Below, one piece after another: positions 8,874-17,052 of a DNA stretch of 64,000 nt. The first letter of the stretch is position 1. Each line of letters opens with the position of its first letter. The position numbers were made by a program, and so were the translations under genes. Under the pieces are notes generated by a model. That model was not told the DNA's origin. It saw nothing but the letters and a program-made list of their open reading frames with translations, and ran no database searches. The DNA comes from Aquiflexum sp. TKW24L (GTDB lineage: Bacteria > Bacteroidota > Bacteroidia > Cytophagales > Cyclobacteriaceae): assembly GCF_023502205.1 (NCBI RefSeq), contig NZ_JAMFLG010000020.1, forward strand, positions 1 to 64,000, read 5' to 3'.

Positions 8874-9288
8874 ATGTATTAATGGAATTATGTTTATCCG
8901 GATGAATGCACTTACCAAAGGTAACTGTAAAGATGTTCTTAAGGACATAGAAAATCGATACCTCATTTTTACAGCTACGTTTTTTATTAGCAAAAAAAGT
9001 AGCCAAAAAAGCCAAGACGGGCAGCCGCACATTCTGGCTATTAAAACTCCCGTTTTAATCCCTTATCCACGCACAAGGCCAGTGCCGGCCTCCCGAAGTT
9101 TCGGGATCATTCCCCCCACCTCGAACATATGGAATTCAGTTTTTAGATAGAAAATTTCGGAATTGGTCAGGAATGTGCAACCACGCCGATACATATAAAA
9201 GGAAATTTGACAACCTGCAGATCAAAACCCCAAAATCAATAACACACCCCAATTTAACTTTTTTCAAAAAAACCCTATTTTGGCATTT
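8874..9288. other. Spacer with a dispersed-repeat-like block
   Basis: No gene is called. A frame at 8890-9150 could encode 86 residues, but its composition and the hairpin TCCCGAAGTTTCGGGA near 9093-9108 suggest a dispersed non-coding repeat of the type recurring between Cytophagales genes. The last 20 bases before 9289 include TATTTTGG, one base off a -7 consensus. Confidence 0.4.
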
Positions 9289-10440
9289 ATGAAACGATTC
9301 CTAATTGTATTCTTTGCCCTGCTTGCTATTAAGTCCGGTGGAACGGCCAAAGGACAGACCATTTCCGATTCTGTTTATTCCCTTCCCTTCCATATAGATG
9401 CGGGTTTGCTTGTCTTCAAAGGCCAAATGAACGGTGTCGAAACGGATTTTGCTTTCGATACAGGTGCGAGCATAGGCTTGGCAAACTCCCTCGCCGAACC
9501 AGCCGAAAGGCTGAAAGTCAAAGGCAAAAAAATCAAAATGCGTGATTCCAACAAGCAGGTGGCCAAAGTCCCTACAGGCCTGACCAAGGAAATCCAGATC
9601 GGCGGGATCACCTTTCCCAAAGTCCGGAGCCTTGTCAATGACATGGCATACCTCTATTGTATGGATTATTACCTGCTCGGATCGGACATCATCCGTCAGC
9701 TTAATTGGGAGATTGATTTTGAAAATAGCGTTATCCGGTTTTCAAAAACCCCCTTTTCTGTAGAAAATGAATGGAAAACGATCCCGGTTTATTTTTTCAA
9801 TAAGAGGCCTTTTGTAACGGTGAAGTTTGTCGGACAAGAATTCGAAAACGTACTCATTGACACAGGATATACACAGTTTTTCAGTTTTCCCGCCAAGAAC
9901 CCTTCCATTCAGGATTTCCTGTCAATGAAGGACAGCCTTGGACTCAGCAATCCCGATATCAGCAGTTCTATGGGGGCTTTGAGTTTCCAAACAGACAGCA
10001 CAAGAACGATCTTGGTGGACAGTCTCCAAATTGGCGAAAACTACTTTGGAGGAATTCCGGTAAGTTTTGAGCCCATTACCGGACCAAAACTCGGCATTGG
10101 TTTTTTCAAAACATTGGGCAGCAGCCTAGTCATCAACAATTCTGAATCGACCTACCACCTCCGCATGCGGGAAGAGGTGAAGTTCAAAGATCCGATCCAA
10201 GTCGGGGTACATTATCAAGAGGGGAAACTCGTCCTGATGAGCAAATCCATCGGAGCTGTTCCCCAAGACGCATTGCTCAATATCGGGGAGGAAATTGAAG
10301 CCGTCAACGGCCGAAGGGCGGAAGATTTTGCAGATGCATGTGATTTTATGAGGTGGTCCTTTACCAATAAACCGAAAACCATGACCATCACGAAACTGGA
10401 CGGCACTTCATTGGTTTTTGAGCCGATAAGGTTGAAATAA
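9289..10440 (+). CDS. Exported aspartic protease (clan AA) with C-terminal PDZ domain
   Basis: The 383-residue protein has a signal peptide (about 1-23). Two Asp-Thr-Gly motifs follow: DTGAS at Asp57 and DTGYT at Asp191. This is the two-lobed layout of pepsin-like enzymes, in contrast to single-motif retropepsins. A PDZ-like module forms the C-terminus (GEEIEAVNGRRAEDF region). Similar aspartyl protease-PDZ proteins are frequent in Bacteroidota, with unknown substrates, and probably act in the periplasm. The ATG at 9289 starts directly with a signal peptide and was preferred to a TTG nine bases upstream. Confidence 0.8.
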   Translation: MKRFLIVFFALLAIKSGGTAKGQTISDSVYSLPFHIDAGLLVFKGQMNGVETDFAFDTGASIGLANSLAEPAERLKVKGKKIKMRDSNKQVAKVPTGLTKEIQIGGITFPKVRSLVNDMAYLYCMDYYLLGSDIIRQLNWEIDFENSVIRFSKTPFSVENEWKTIPVYFFNKRPFVTVKFVGQEFENVLIDTGYTQFFSFPAKNPSIQDFLSMKDSLGLSNPDISSSMGALSFQTDSTRTILVDSLQIGENYFGGIPVSFEPITGPKLGIGFFKTLGSSLVINNSESTYHLRMREEVKFKDPIQVGVHYQEGKLVLMSKSIGAVPQDALLNIGEEIEAVNGRRAEDFADACDFMRWSFTNKPKTMTITKLDGTSLVFEPIRLK

Positions 10441-10625
10441 AAAGATCCCAAGCACTTTAAAGCATTTAATGCCTTCCCTGCATTTATTTATATCCGTGCG
10501 GTGAAGCGGGATTGAAGGTAAACATAGATCAAATAAATAGCCAAGAGGGCGAATTGGATATTTAGACTTTTAGGTTTAAGTTTAAATAATGGGAAAATAG
10601 ACGCCACAGTGGCATGGAGAGAATC
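10441..10625. other. Spacer before the cassette array
   Basis: No gene is seen. Composition becomes AT-rich towards the first recombination-type core at 10626. The palindrome GCCACAGTGGC lies just before that core. The stretch does not contain the 134-base repeat seen at the other cassette boundaries, so it may be an attI-like or decayed site. Confidence 0.4.
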
Positions 10626-10681
10626 GTTGGCGGTAATAAGGGAACGATAAAGGATCTATCTAAACGAAAAAGACAAATAAT

Positions 10682-11614
10682 ATGAAAAAATCAATTTTAT
10701 TAAATTTAATTCTATCAGTTAGTTACTGTTTTTTCTTTTTTACATCAACATTTGGTCAAGAAACAAAAGAAGATACCAACACCAATCTACCGGTAGTAAG
10801 CAATGAAGTTTTCGAATCTATTGTACAATTTTACAAATACGATCAAAATATTCCTTTAGAAGCACGAATTGTGGAGAAAAAGGAACTTCCAGATGGGAAT
10901 AGGGAGAAAATTATTTTTAAGGGAGTTAATAATTCAACAGTGCCCGCATATTTGACTATTCCCAAAAATGGAGCTACCTCTCATCCAGTTGTGGTTATTG
11001 CCGATGGAATTTATGGTTCAAAAGAACGTTGGTTTGAGGATGATAGTTGGCCAAAAGGAGGTCTAATAACAAAGTCTTTTCTTAGGGCTGGTTTTGCTGT
11101 TTTGATTCTTGATGCCGCCTATCATGGTGAAAGAACATCAGAATATGATTATGTGAGCCCTCCGTTTCCTCTTACTTTTCCAAATGAAGCTCGGCATATG
11201 GTTATTCAGACAGCAACTGAATACCGTAGGGCAATTGATTACCTGTCAACTAGAAGCGAGATCGATACATCCCGTATCGGTATGATGGGTCTAAGCATGG
11301 GAGCGGTAATTACTTTTCAACTCTCAAGTATTGATCCAAGAATAAAAACTGCAGTGGCTGGATTAACCCCACCACTTAAATTACCAGAATTACAAGCTGG
11401 AGATGTCTGCACATTTGCCAATCATGTTAGCTGTAACTCTTTCCTAATGTTTATGGGAAATGAGGATCCTTTTTATTCCATGGAAGAGGCACATGAGCTT
11501 TATGATCGGATTCCAATTTCTCAAAAAGAATTTGTTGAATATAACGTTGGACATGAGCCTCCTGCTGAATACGTAGAAAAAGTAACAGATTGGTTTGAAA
11601 AGCATTTAAAATAA
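10682..11614 (+). CDS. Exported alpha/beta hydrolase (cassette 1, first gene)
   Basis: This 310-residue protein has a signal peptide (about 1-25) and a dienelactone-hydrolase/acyl-esterase type alpha/beta hydrolase fold. The triad is Ser205 in GLSMGA, Asp262 in GNEDPF and His291 in GHEPP. The region LILDAAYHGERT is typical of this group. The substrate is unknown. Its stop shares one base with the start of the next gene, so the two are coupled inside one cassette. Base composition is AT-rich compared with the preceding protease gene, consistent with acquisition. Confidence 0.8.
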   Translation: MKKSILLNLILSVSYCFFFFTSTFGQETKEDTNTNLPVVSNEVFESIVQFYKYDQNIPLEARIVEKKELPDGNREKIIFKGVNNSTVPAYLTIPKNGATSHPVVVIADGIYGSKERWFEDDSWPKGGLITKSFLRAGFAVLILDAAYHGERTSEYDYVSPPFPLTFPNEARHMVIQTATEYRRAIDYLSTRSEIDTSRIGMMGLSMGAVITFQLSSIDPRIKTAVAGLTPPLKLPELQAGDVCTFANHVSCNSFLMFMGNEDPFYSMEEAHELYDRIPISQKEFVEYNVGHEPPAEYVEKVTDWFEKHLK

Positions 11615-12072
11615 TGAAAAAACTTTATACTATAATTTTGATGATATGTTTCACAACGATATCATTTGGACAAAGCTCAATCGAAACTGACAAATCACGG
11701 ATAAAAGAATTAATTATTAAATCTTTTGACGAAATATGGTCTGAATTAAATTCTAAAAACATTGATAAATACTATACAAAGGATTTCCTTCTTTTGGAAA
11801 ACGGAGAAGTTTGGAATAACGATTCTATTACAAATTATTTGGATAATGCCATACTTCGGAAACCGAAGCCAATACGAATGAATACAATTGAAATTATTGA
11901 AATTAGAGTCGCAAACGGAATGGCATGGGTTGCATACCAAAACTATGCGACATTCTCAACTGATAATAAAATCATTAGAAAAGCTAATTGGCTAGAAAGC
12001 GCAACGGCAATTTTAACAGAGAATGGATGGAAATTAGAAATGCTTCACTCAACTCGAATTAAAAATGAATAA
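11614..12072 (+). CDS. Exported NTF2-like (SnoaL/DUF4440-type) protein (cassette 1, second gene)
   Basis: This 152-residue protein has a signal peptide (about 1-19). The pattern fits the NTF2-like fold: an N-terminal helical region, the YYTKDFLLLENGEVW stretch, and late strands MAWVAYQNYATF and GWKLEMLHSTRI. Members of this fold range from polyketide cyclases to scaffold proteins, so no reaction is proposed. It starts within the stop codon of the hydrolase and lies immediately before the first attC-like site. Confidence 0.7.
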   Translation: MKKLYTIILMICFTTISFGQSSIETDKSRIKELIIKSFDEIWSELNSKNIDKYYTKDFLLLENGEVWNNDSITNYLDNAILRKPKPIRMNTIEIIEIRVANGMAWVAYQNYATFSTDNKIIRKANWLESATAILTENGWKLEMLHSTRIKNE

Positions 12073-12077
12073 AAACT

Positions 12078-12211
12078 ACTGCTAAAAGCACCTACCCAAA
12101 AGAGGCTGTTCAGTGGTAAAATCAAGCTTTGTGCTTCTATCAAAGTATGTGCTTGGTTGACAGTGAAGTGCTTCGAAATCGCCACCTTCGCCAAGCCCGA
12201 AACCGTTATGC
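12078..12211 (+). other. attC-like site A
   Basis: This boundary is 134 bases long, from ACTGCTAAA to GTTATGC. Its central 104 bases are about 93% identical to site B by eye, including GCACCTACCCAAAAG, AAATCAAGCTTTGTGC and GTGCTTCGAAATCGCCACC. The terminal core GTTATGCGG starts the next cassette. Inner-arm pairing is weaker here than at sites B and C. Confidence 0.7.
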
Positions 12212-12253
12212 GGCAGCTTAAAGACAATACCAAACAACTTTGACGACAAGAAA

Positions 12254-12856
12254 ATGAAATCAGAAAATAAACTCGCAGGACTTGGACTTTTGACAGCAAT
12301 TTCGGCTTCACTTTGTTGTATAACGCCTGTTTTGGCTTTGTTGGTAGGCACAAGTGGACTTGCTTCGACTTTTTCGTGGCTTGACCCTTTAAGACCTTAT
12401 TTAATCATACTTACAGTTTTGGTGCTTGGATTTGCTTGGTATCAAAAACAGAAACCACAAAAACAAATTGACTGCAACTGTGAAACGACCGAGAAAACAC
12501 CATTCATTCAGACGAAAATGTTTTTAGGCATTGTGACAGTTTTTGCAGGACTAATGCTTGCGTTTCCAATTTATGCAAACGTTTTCTTTCCAAAGACAGA
12601 GAATAAAACAATCATAACAGACCAAGCAAATATTCGGACAGTAGAATTTTTGATTAATGGAATGACTTGTACAGGTTGTGAAGAACACGTAAACCTCGAA
12701 GTAAACAAGTTGACAGGAATAGTAAATACGACTGTTTCTTATGAAAACGGAAACGCAATCATTGAATTTGACCAAGCCCAAACAGACATTGAGGAAATAG
12801 AAAATGCGATTGAAAAGACAGGCTATTCAGTAACCAACAAGAAAGAAAATAAATGA
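12254..12856 (+). CDS. merT: MerTP-type mercuric ion transporter with C-terminal HMA domain
   Basis: This 200-residue inner-membrane protein resembles MerT fused to a MerP-like domain. The first helix carries the paired Cys21-Cys22 (ASLCCITPV). A cytoplasmic loop holds Cys74 and Cys76, a third helix spans about 88-112, and a heavy-metal-associated domain follows with GMTCTGCE (Cys139, Cys142). MerT brings Hg(II) into the cell for reduction, but no merA reductase or merR is in the window. The next gene overlaps by 4 bases. Alternative metals cannot be excluded. Confidence 0.8.
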   Translation: MKSENKLAGLGLLTAISASLCCITPVLALLVGTSGLASTFSWLDPLRPYLIILTVLVLGFAWYQKQKPQKQIDCNCETTEKTPFIQTKMFLGIVTVFAGLMLAFPIYANVFFPKTENKTIITDQANIRTVEFLINGMTCTGCEEHVNLEVNKLTGIVNTTVSYENGNAIIEFDQAQTDIEEIENAIEKTGYSVTNKKENK

Positions 12857-13062
12857 ACATTATACTGCAATCAACAATCACTTGCCCCGAATGCGGACAT
12901 AAAAAAGAAGAAACAATGCCGACAGAGGCTTGCCAATATTTTTATGAGTGTGAAAATTGCAAGAAAGTTTTAAAGCCAAAACAAGGCGACTGTTGTGTTT
13001 ATTGTAGTTATGGGACAGTAAAGTGTCCACCAATTCAAGTAGGGACAAATTGCTGTAATTAA
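12853..13062 (+). CDS. GDCCVYCSYG-type Cys-rich small protein associated with MerTP
   Basis: This 69-residue protein has eleven cysteines: 11, 14, 27, 33, 36, 47, 48, 51, 58, 67 and 68. Two CxxC pairs form a zinc-ribbon-like N-terminal part, followed by the conserved GDCCVYCSYGTVKCPPIQ block. Bacteroidota commonly encode this protein next to MerTP. A role in binding or handling soft metals is inferred from the cysteines and the 4-base overlap with the transporter gene; no biochemical function is known to me. Confidence 0.75.
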   Translation: MNIILQSTITCPECGHKKEETMPTEACQYFYECENCKKVLKPKQGDCCVYCSYGTVKCPPIQVGTNCCN

Positions 13063-13094
13063 GTATGAAACGATCGACAGAAATAGAAAGCCGA

Positions 13095-13227
13095 CCGCAT
13101 ACAGCACCTACCCAAAAGTGGCGGTTCAGTGGTTAAATCAAGCTTTGTGCATCTATCAAAGTTCGTGCTTGGTTGACAGTGAAGTGCTTCGAAATCGCCA
13201 CCTTCGGGTAGCTGCAAACCGTTATAG
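13095..13227 (+). other. attC-like site B
   Basis: This boundary is 133 bases long, from CCGCATAC to GTTATAG. The inner arms can fold: GCACCTACC near the 5' side pairs with GGTAGCTGC near the 3' side with one mismatch, and GTGGCG pairs with CGCCAC. One A is missing from the expected CCGCATAAC core, which explains the one-base shorter length. Confidence 0.75.
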
Positions 13228-13270
13228 CCAATGCTAAAAGACGACACAACAATAATTTAACATAAATAAA

Positions 13271-13813
13271 ATGAAAAGAACAATTGTAAATCCGATCATT
13301 AAAGACACTGTAACATTTTTGCAGACAGTAGAAGAATCTGGCGGAAAAATGAGTGACATTGAAATCACTCTTATGCCTGAAGGAGGAAATCCTCTACATT
13401 ATCATAAGACCTATTCTGAAACCTTCACTGCAATAGACGGAGAATTAGGGTTAAAATTAGGAAAAAAAGACACTAAGATTTTAAAACCAGGGGAATCATA
13501 TACGGTTGAACCTATGTCACTGCATAGTTTCTTTAATCCAACGGACAAGGAAATTAAATTCAATATTAAAATCAAACCCGGACACACAGGATTTGAAAAT
13601 TCATTAAGAATAATTTATGGTTTAGCGGAAGACGGACTTACAAATAAAAAGTCAATTCCTAAAAGTTTAAAACACACTGCAATTATTGTTTGTATGAGTG
13701 ATATGAATGTACCCGGACTACTAACATTTATTTATCCGCTTTTAAAACGAATGGCAAATAAATCAAAAGCTAATGGAGAAGAAAAAAAGTTAATAGACAA
13801 ATATTGTATTTAG
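13271..13813 (+). CDS. Cupin domain protein (cassette 3)
   Basis: This 180-residue protein has a cupin barrel in its first two-thirds. Likely metal ligands are His43, His45 and Glu50 in PLHYHKTYSETF, with His85 in MSLHSFF. The C-terminal third (about 115-180) is helical, with a hydrophobic segment near 150-160 and a basic tail. Cupins catalyse many reactions, so no substrate is proposed. It is the only gene of its cassette, and the cassette's terminal attC-like site follows 21 bases after the stop. Confidence 0.75.
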   Translation: MKRTIVNPIIKDTVTFLQTVEESGGKMSDIEITLMPEGGNPLHYHKTYSETFTAIDGELGLKLGKKDTKILKPGESYTVEPMSLHSFFNPTDKEIKFNIKIKPGHTGFENSLRIIYGLAEDGLTNKKSIPKSLKHTAIIVCMSDMNVPGLLTFIYPLLKRMANKSKANGEEKKLIDKYCI

Positions 13814-13834
13814 GCAACAGTGGCAAAAAGCACT

Positions 13835-13968
13835 GGCTATAACAGCACATTTGGAATAGGTGGGGTTTCGTGCTCCGCAGACAGTGTAGTGGTAGCCGAA
13901 AGTTTTGTGCTCGGCATAAACATTAATGGTAAAAATCCCTCCCATCGCAAATCTGCAAAGCGTTAGTA
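13835..13968 (+). other. attC-like site C
   Basis: This boundary is 134 bases long, from GGCTATAAC to GTTAGTA. The 5' core is the exact complement of the cassette's own starting core at 13221-13229. The inner arm GCACATTTG pairs with CAAATCTGC with one mismatch, extended by GGTGGGG against CCCTCCC, so the site can form a long imperfect hairpin. Its interior differs from sites A and B although its length matches. It ends the array. Confidence 0.75.
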
Positions 13969-14093
13969 TTTATTTGAAAACCCATAAAAATAAGCGCTAT
14001 TTCAAGTATTAAGAAAATAAATAATGGCTTTACAAAAACTCGCACCGTTGTGCGAGATCCCATTTTTATCCCTGCTTTGACTTTTTTATATAT

Positions 14094-14891
14094 CTAAAAA
14101 TTAAACCCAAATTTGATAACCGGCCCAAACTGATGCATATCAAACACAAAAGCTCTAGGAGCTTGTCCAGATTCAAAATCCATATAAATCACCCTATATC
14201 CGGCAGTTAACAGAAACAAGTCTGAGAAACGGTAGCCTACATATCCTTGCAATTGCCAAGTCAGATCAGATCCGATTCCAAACCCACCGATATCTCCCCG
14301 GAATTGTAACTCCCATTTTTCCTTAAATTCAGTCGTCAGTCTAGTGACAATAATGGGGTCATACCATATTTCGGTTTGACTTGATGAAAATGTTCTTATT
14401 ACAGGGTCTCCAATAGATGGTTGATTGACAATGGCATTTACTTCCATATCTAGGCTGTTCAACCGACCCCCAATACCAACTTCCAAAAAAGGTCTGATCC
14501 GATACAATCCCGCTGCTTCCCAGATAAATTGTTTGGCTGTAACCTCTCCGGAGTTGATCACCAATCCAGACCGGATATCCTGATTCAGTCTCATATACAC
14601 AAAATCTGAAGTGACTGCCCATTTGTCGGTTTTTAACTCCGTATTAAGCATAAAAGCCATTTGAAGCCTGCTAAAAATATCTCCCGGATTTGCATCCACA
14701 GGGATGTTTAATAAATCACCTATACCGGTTTGTCCATTCATATTTGGAAACATAATATACGGCTCCACCAAAAAATCGAATTTATTTGCTTTCTCCTCGG
14801 TCTGGGCATAAGTGGGAAGCTGATAGAAAAAAGAAAGGAGACAAAATGTTGGCAATAGCTTTATGGCAAGAAATGATTTCATTTTTTTCAT
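14094..14891 (-). CDS. Outer-membrane beta-barrel protein, hypothetical
   Basis: This protein has about 265 residues, with a signal peptide ending near PTYAQ. The mature chain consists of alternating short strands rich in aromatic residues and ends in phenylalanine (VIKFGFNF), the usual outer-membrane barrel terminus. Segments such as GLYRIRPFLEVGIGGRL and LQGYVGYRFSDLFLLTAGY fit an eight- to ten-stranded barrel. I do not recognise the family. The start MKKMKSFLA was chosen over an ATG eight codons upstream as the more typical signal-peptide start. Confidence 0.7.
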   Translation of the reverse strand: MKKMKSFLAIKLLPTFCLLSFFYQLPTYAQTEEKANKFDFLVEPYIMFPNMNGQTGIGDLLNIPVDANPGDIFSRLQMAFMLNTELKTDKWAVTSDFVYMRLNQDIRSGLVINSGEVTAKQFIWEAAGLYRIRPFLEVGIGGRLNSLDMEVNAIVNQPSIGDPVIRTFSSSQTEIWYDPIIVTRLTTEFKEKWELQFRGDIGGFGIGSDLTWQLQGYVGYRFSDLFLLTAGYRVIYMDFESGQAPRAFVFDMHQFGPVIKFGFNF

Positions 14892-15138
14892 GTATTGGCT
14901 TGATTTTAGTTTCAATTCCTAATTAACAGAAACGCTTTAATGCATTTCTGAAAAAATTTTCAATTATCATGGAATCTTTGCAATAAAGTTCAGGAATGGG
15001 AGTCAGTTCTAATGAGCAATTTTATTCCGATAAGAATTTTGGATACTTCCTTGGACAACCAAAATCAGAGATTTCAGTTAATCAATTATGACTCACTGAT
15101 CTATCTCTCGTCAAAATTTTTCTCAACTGTTTTTTCTT

Positions 15139-15879
15139 ATGGCCTTATCTACCAACACAAAACAACAAGTCATTACTTTTACGCTTTTTCGATTTGAGGG
15201 GAAGCAGGCATTCTGGATATTTAGACAGATGCAAAAATCTATCAAGGACTATAAAGTAGTCCAAGGTTTGGAGTTCTTTAAGCTGATGGGTAGTGGCGGG
15301 AAAAACGGCTTTTCCAAAATGCTCAACGTAAATGTATATACCTTACTCGCAGTTTGGGAATCTGAACAAGCTGCTGCGAGTTATTTTGATGAGTCCAATC
15401 ATTTCTCAGAATTTCAAGGACGTGCTACCGAGTATTGGACCATTTACATGAATACAAGCAAAGCTCACGGGAAATGGTCAGGTAAGAATCCATTCGAAAC
15501 CATCCAACCTTACCAATCAGGTCCGATTGCAGTCATCACACGGGCGAGGATCAAAATTCGCTTTCTAAGAAAATTCTGGAGCTATGTCCCTGCGGTGAGT
15601 AAAAATATGGACGAGCGGGACGGATCCATTTTTTCCATTGGGATCGGAGAATATCCCTGGCTGATGCAAGCGACCTTCAGCCTGTGGGAAGACGAAGAAT
15701 CCATGCGGAATTATGCTTACCGCTCCAAATTCCACAAAGAAGTGATCCAAAAAACCCGTGCCCTAGGTTGGTACAGCGAGGAGCTTTTTGCAAATTTTGT
15801 TCCTTACAAAACCGTGGGTTCTTGGGAAGGTACAAATCCGCTTCGACCTTTGATGAACTCAGCTTCAAACCTTAGGTAG
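15139..15879 (+). CDS. Spheroidene monooxygenase (CrtA)-like protein
   Basis: This 246-residue protein resembles CrtA, the oxygenase that adds keto groups to acyclic carotenoids in purple bacteria. The C-terminal signature is present (RSKFHKEVIQKTRALGWY followed by SEELFANF), as is the Dabb/DUF3291-like ferredoxin fold. No carotenoid genes are in the window, so the true substrate is uncertain. The 3' end overlaps that of the convergent gene by 8 bases. The start at 15139 is the only upstream ATG close to the conserved part. Confidence 0.65.
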   Translation: MALSTNTKQQVITFTLFRFEGKQAFWIFRQMQKSIKDYKVVQGLEFFKLMGSGGKNGFSKMLNVNVYTLLAVWESEQAAASYFDESNHFSEFQGRATEYWTIYMNTSKAHGKWSGKNPFETIQPYQSGPIAVITRARIKIRFLRKFWSYVPAVSKNMDERDGSIFSIGIGEYPWLMQATFSLWEDEESMRNYAYRSKFHKEVIQKTRALGWYSEELFANFVPYKTVGSWEGTNPLRPLMNSASNLR

Positions 15880-16321
15880 TGGAGTTGCGATCCAAGTCAA
15901 GTCCATTTACCCAAGTGTTGGCTTCGGGTTCAGATTCAAAGATCTTATACGGAACAGGTTGCTTCTGAAATGAAAAAATCATCTTCAATATCGCCCTGAT
16001 CACCGCATTGGGGAGAATGTAGGCTGTTCCCGCACAAAAGTCCTTCATGAGTTGCTCATTTTCTTTGAGCCAATTGGCCTGCATTTTTTGGTGAGAAAGG
16101 GAAGGGATTGCCGCATCCGAAGCATCAAAAATGATCGCCAACTGCTTTGCAAACCGGTAACAAGCCTTCGTTTGGTCGAGATAAGTTTGGAAATTTTGAT
16201 CCGTACTTTTCTTGCCTGTAAATCGGATCCGGATTACAGGGAAATCTGATTCATCAATAATTGCAAAGCTGTCCATGTGGTAGAAACAGGTTTTGGAAGA
16301 AAGAGTTTGAGAAACATCCAT
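15872..16321 (-). CDS. Hypothetical protein, possibly STAS/SpoIIAA-like
   Basis: This protein has 149 residues. The order of strands and helices (FAIIDESDFPVIRIRFTG, later QLAIIFDAS) and the closing PVPYKIFESEPEANTWVN resemble the SpoIIAA/STAS-like fold of small bacterial proteins that track residue changes at a DAS-type loop. The assignment is tentative. The ATG at 16321 was preferred to a TTG 27 bases upstream. It is convergent with the CrtA-like gene. Confidence 0.5.
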   Translation of the reverse strand: MDVSQTLSSKTCFYHMDSFAIIDESDFPVIRIRFTGKKSTDQNFQTYLDQTKACYRFAKQLAIIFDASDAAIPSLSHQKMQANWLKENEQLMKDFCAGTAYILPNAVIRAILKMIFSFQKQPVPYKIFESEPEANTWVNGLDLDRNSTT

Positions 16322-16457
16322 TTTGGCGAATTCCAGCTGTGGCGGCAATCCAATTCTTCTTTTATGGGAAATTTTGTCTTGGCCAGATAGCTGTCAGAAT
16401 TTCAAAACACATCAATTAAGATCATACGTAGAAATTTACTTCTCCTTAAAAACAAAA

Positions 16458-16479
16458 AAACCTGCCAATCGGCAGGTTT
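16458..16479 (-). terminator. Rho-independent terminator of the fasciclin gene
   Basis: AAACCTGCC at 16458-16466 pairs perfectly with GGCAGGTTT at 16471-16479 around a four-base loop. On the minus strand it is followed by a T-rich run (complement of AACAAAAAAA). It lies about 20 bases beyond the fasciclin gene stop. Confidence 0.85.
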
Positions 16480-16500
16480 TCAATTTTTTTCAGGTTACAA

Positions 16501-17052
16501 TTACTTTGGTAACAAAACCGCGTCCACTACGTGGATCACACCGTTACTACCTGCAAGGTCAGCAGCAGTGACAGCAGCTCCGTTGATCGTTACTTTGCCA
16601 TCTTTGATGGAAACTTTTAGGTCCTGACCGTTCAAAGTTTTTACAACTTGCCCGTCAGAAAGGTCAGCAGCCATCACATTACCTGATACCACATGGTAGG
16701 TCAATACAGATGTCAATTTGTCTTTGCTCTCAGGCTTCAAAAGATTGTCTACTGTTCCGGCAGGCAATGCAGCAAAAGCGGCATTTGTTGGCGCGAAGAT
16801 CGTGAAAGGACCTGTTCCGCTCAATGTTTCTACCAAACCAGCTGCAGTAACTGCTGCTACTAATGTAGTGTGGTCAGGAGAACCTACTGCGATGTCTACA
16901 ACAGTCTTAGGCGCTTCAACAGGAGGAGCAACTTCGACTACCTCGACAGTCGTTTCTTCTACTGTTTCTTCTTTTGGCGCGTTGCCACAGCTTGCTAGGA
17001 AAGCTGAGGAAACAATAGCAATTGCAAGGGATAAGAATTTTAATTTTTTCAT
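16501..17052 (-). CDS. Fasciclin-domain lipoprotein
   Basis: This protein has 183 residues. The lipoprotein signal has lipobox LASC with Cys22; an acidic, proline-rich linker follows (about 25-50), then one FAS1 domain (about 52-183). FAS1 motifs are [29 protein letters not shown] and the closing [12 protein letters not shown]. Such domains mediate cell-surface adhesion or matrix contact. The start MKKLKFLSL was used because the 14 upstream codons in frame lack signal character. A clear terminator follows. Confidence 0.9.
   Translation of the reverse strand: MKKLKFLSLAIAIVSSAFLASCGNAPKEETVEETTVEVVEVAPPVEAPKTVVDIAVGSPDHTTLVAAVTAAGLVETLSGTGPFTIFAPTNAAFAALPAGTVDNLLKPESKDKLTSVLTYHVVSGNVMAADLSDGQVVKTLNGQDLKVSIKDGKVTINGAAVTAADLAGSNGVIHVVDAVLLPK

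Larger units (their letters stand above)
10626..13968 (+). mobile_element. Integron-type gene cassette array without visible integrase (CALIN-like)
   Basis: Three units in the same orientation are bounded by GTT cores at 10626, 12205, 13221 and 13962. Each unit ends in a 133-134 base site (12078-12211, 13095-13227, 13835-13968). The 5' core of each cassette is complementary to the 5' end of its own terminal site: GTTATAGCC pairs exactly with GGCTATAAC, GTTATGCGG pairs with CCGCATAC apart from one missing base, and GTTGGCGGT pairs with ACTGCTAAA using two G-T pairs and one mismatch. This self-matching is the hallmark of integron cassettes. Genes start 48-56 bases after each core, share one strand and are AT-rich relative to neighbours. 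No integrase gene lies in the window. Confidence 0.75.

Noticed and set aside
8890..9150. 86-codon frame after the ThrE pair
   Set aside because: Composition is like a dispersed repeat, with a hairpin inside and no domain or neighbour support.
12078..13227. Sites A and B as simple long direct repeats flanking a composite transposon
   Set aside because: No transposase or terminal inverted repeats are present; core self-complementarity and the third site at 13835 fit cassettes better.
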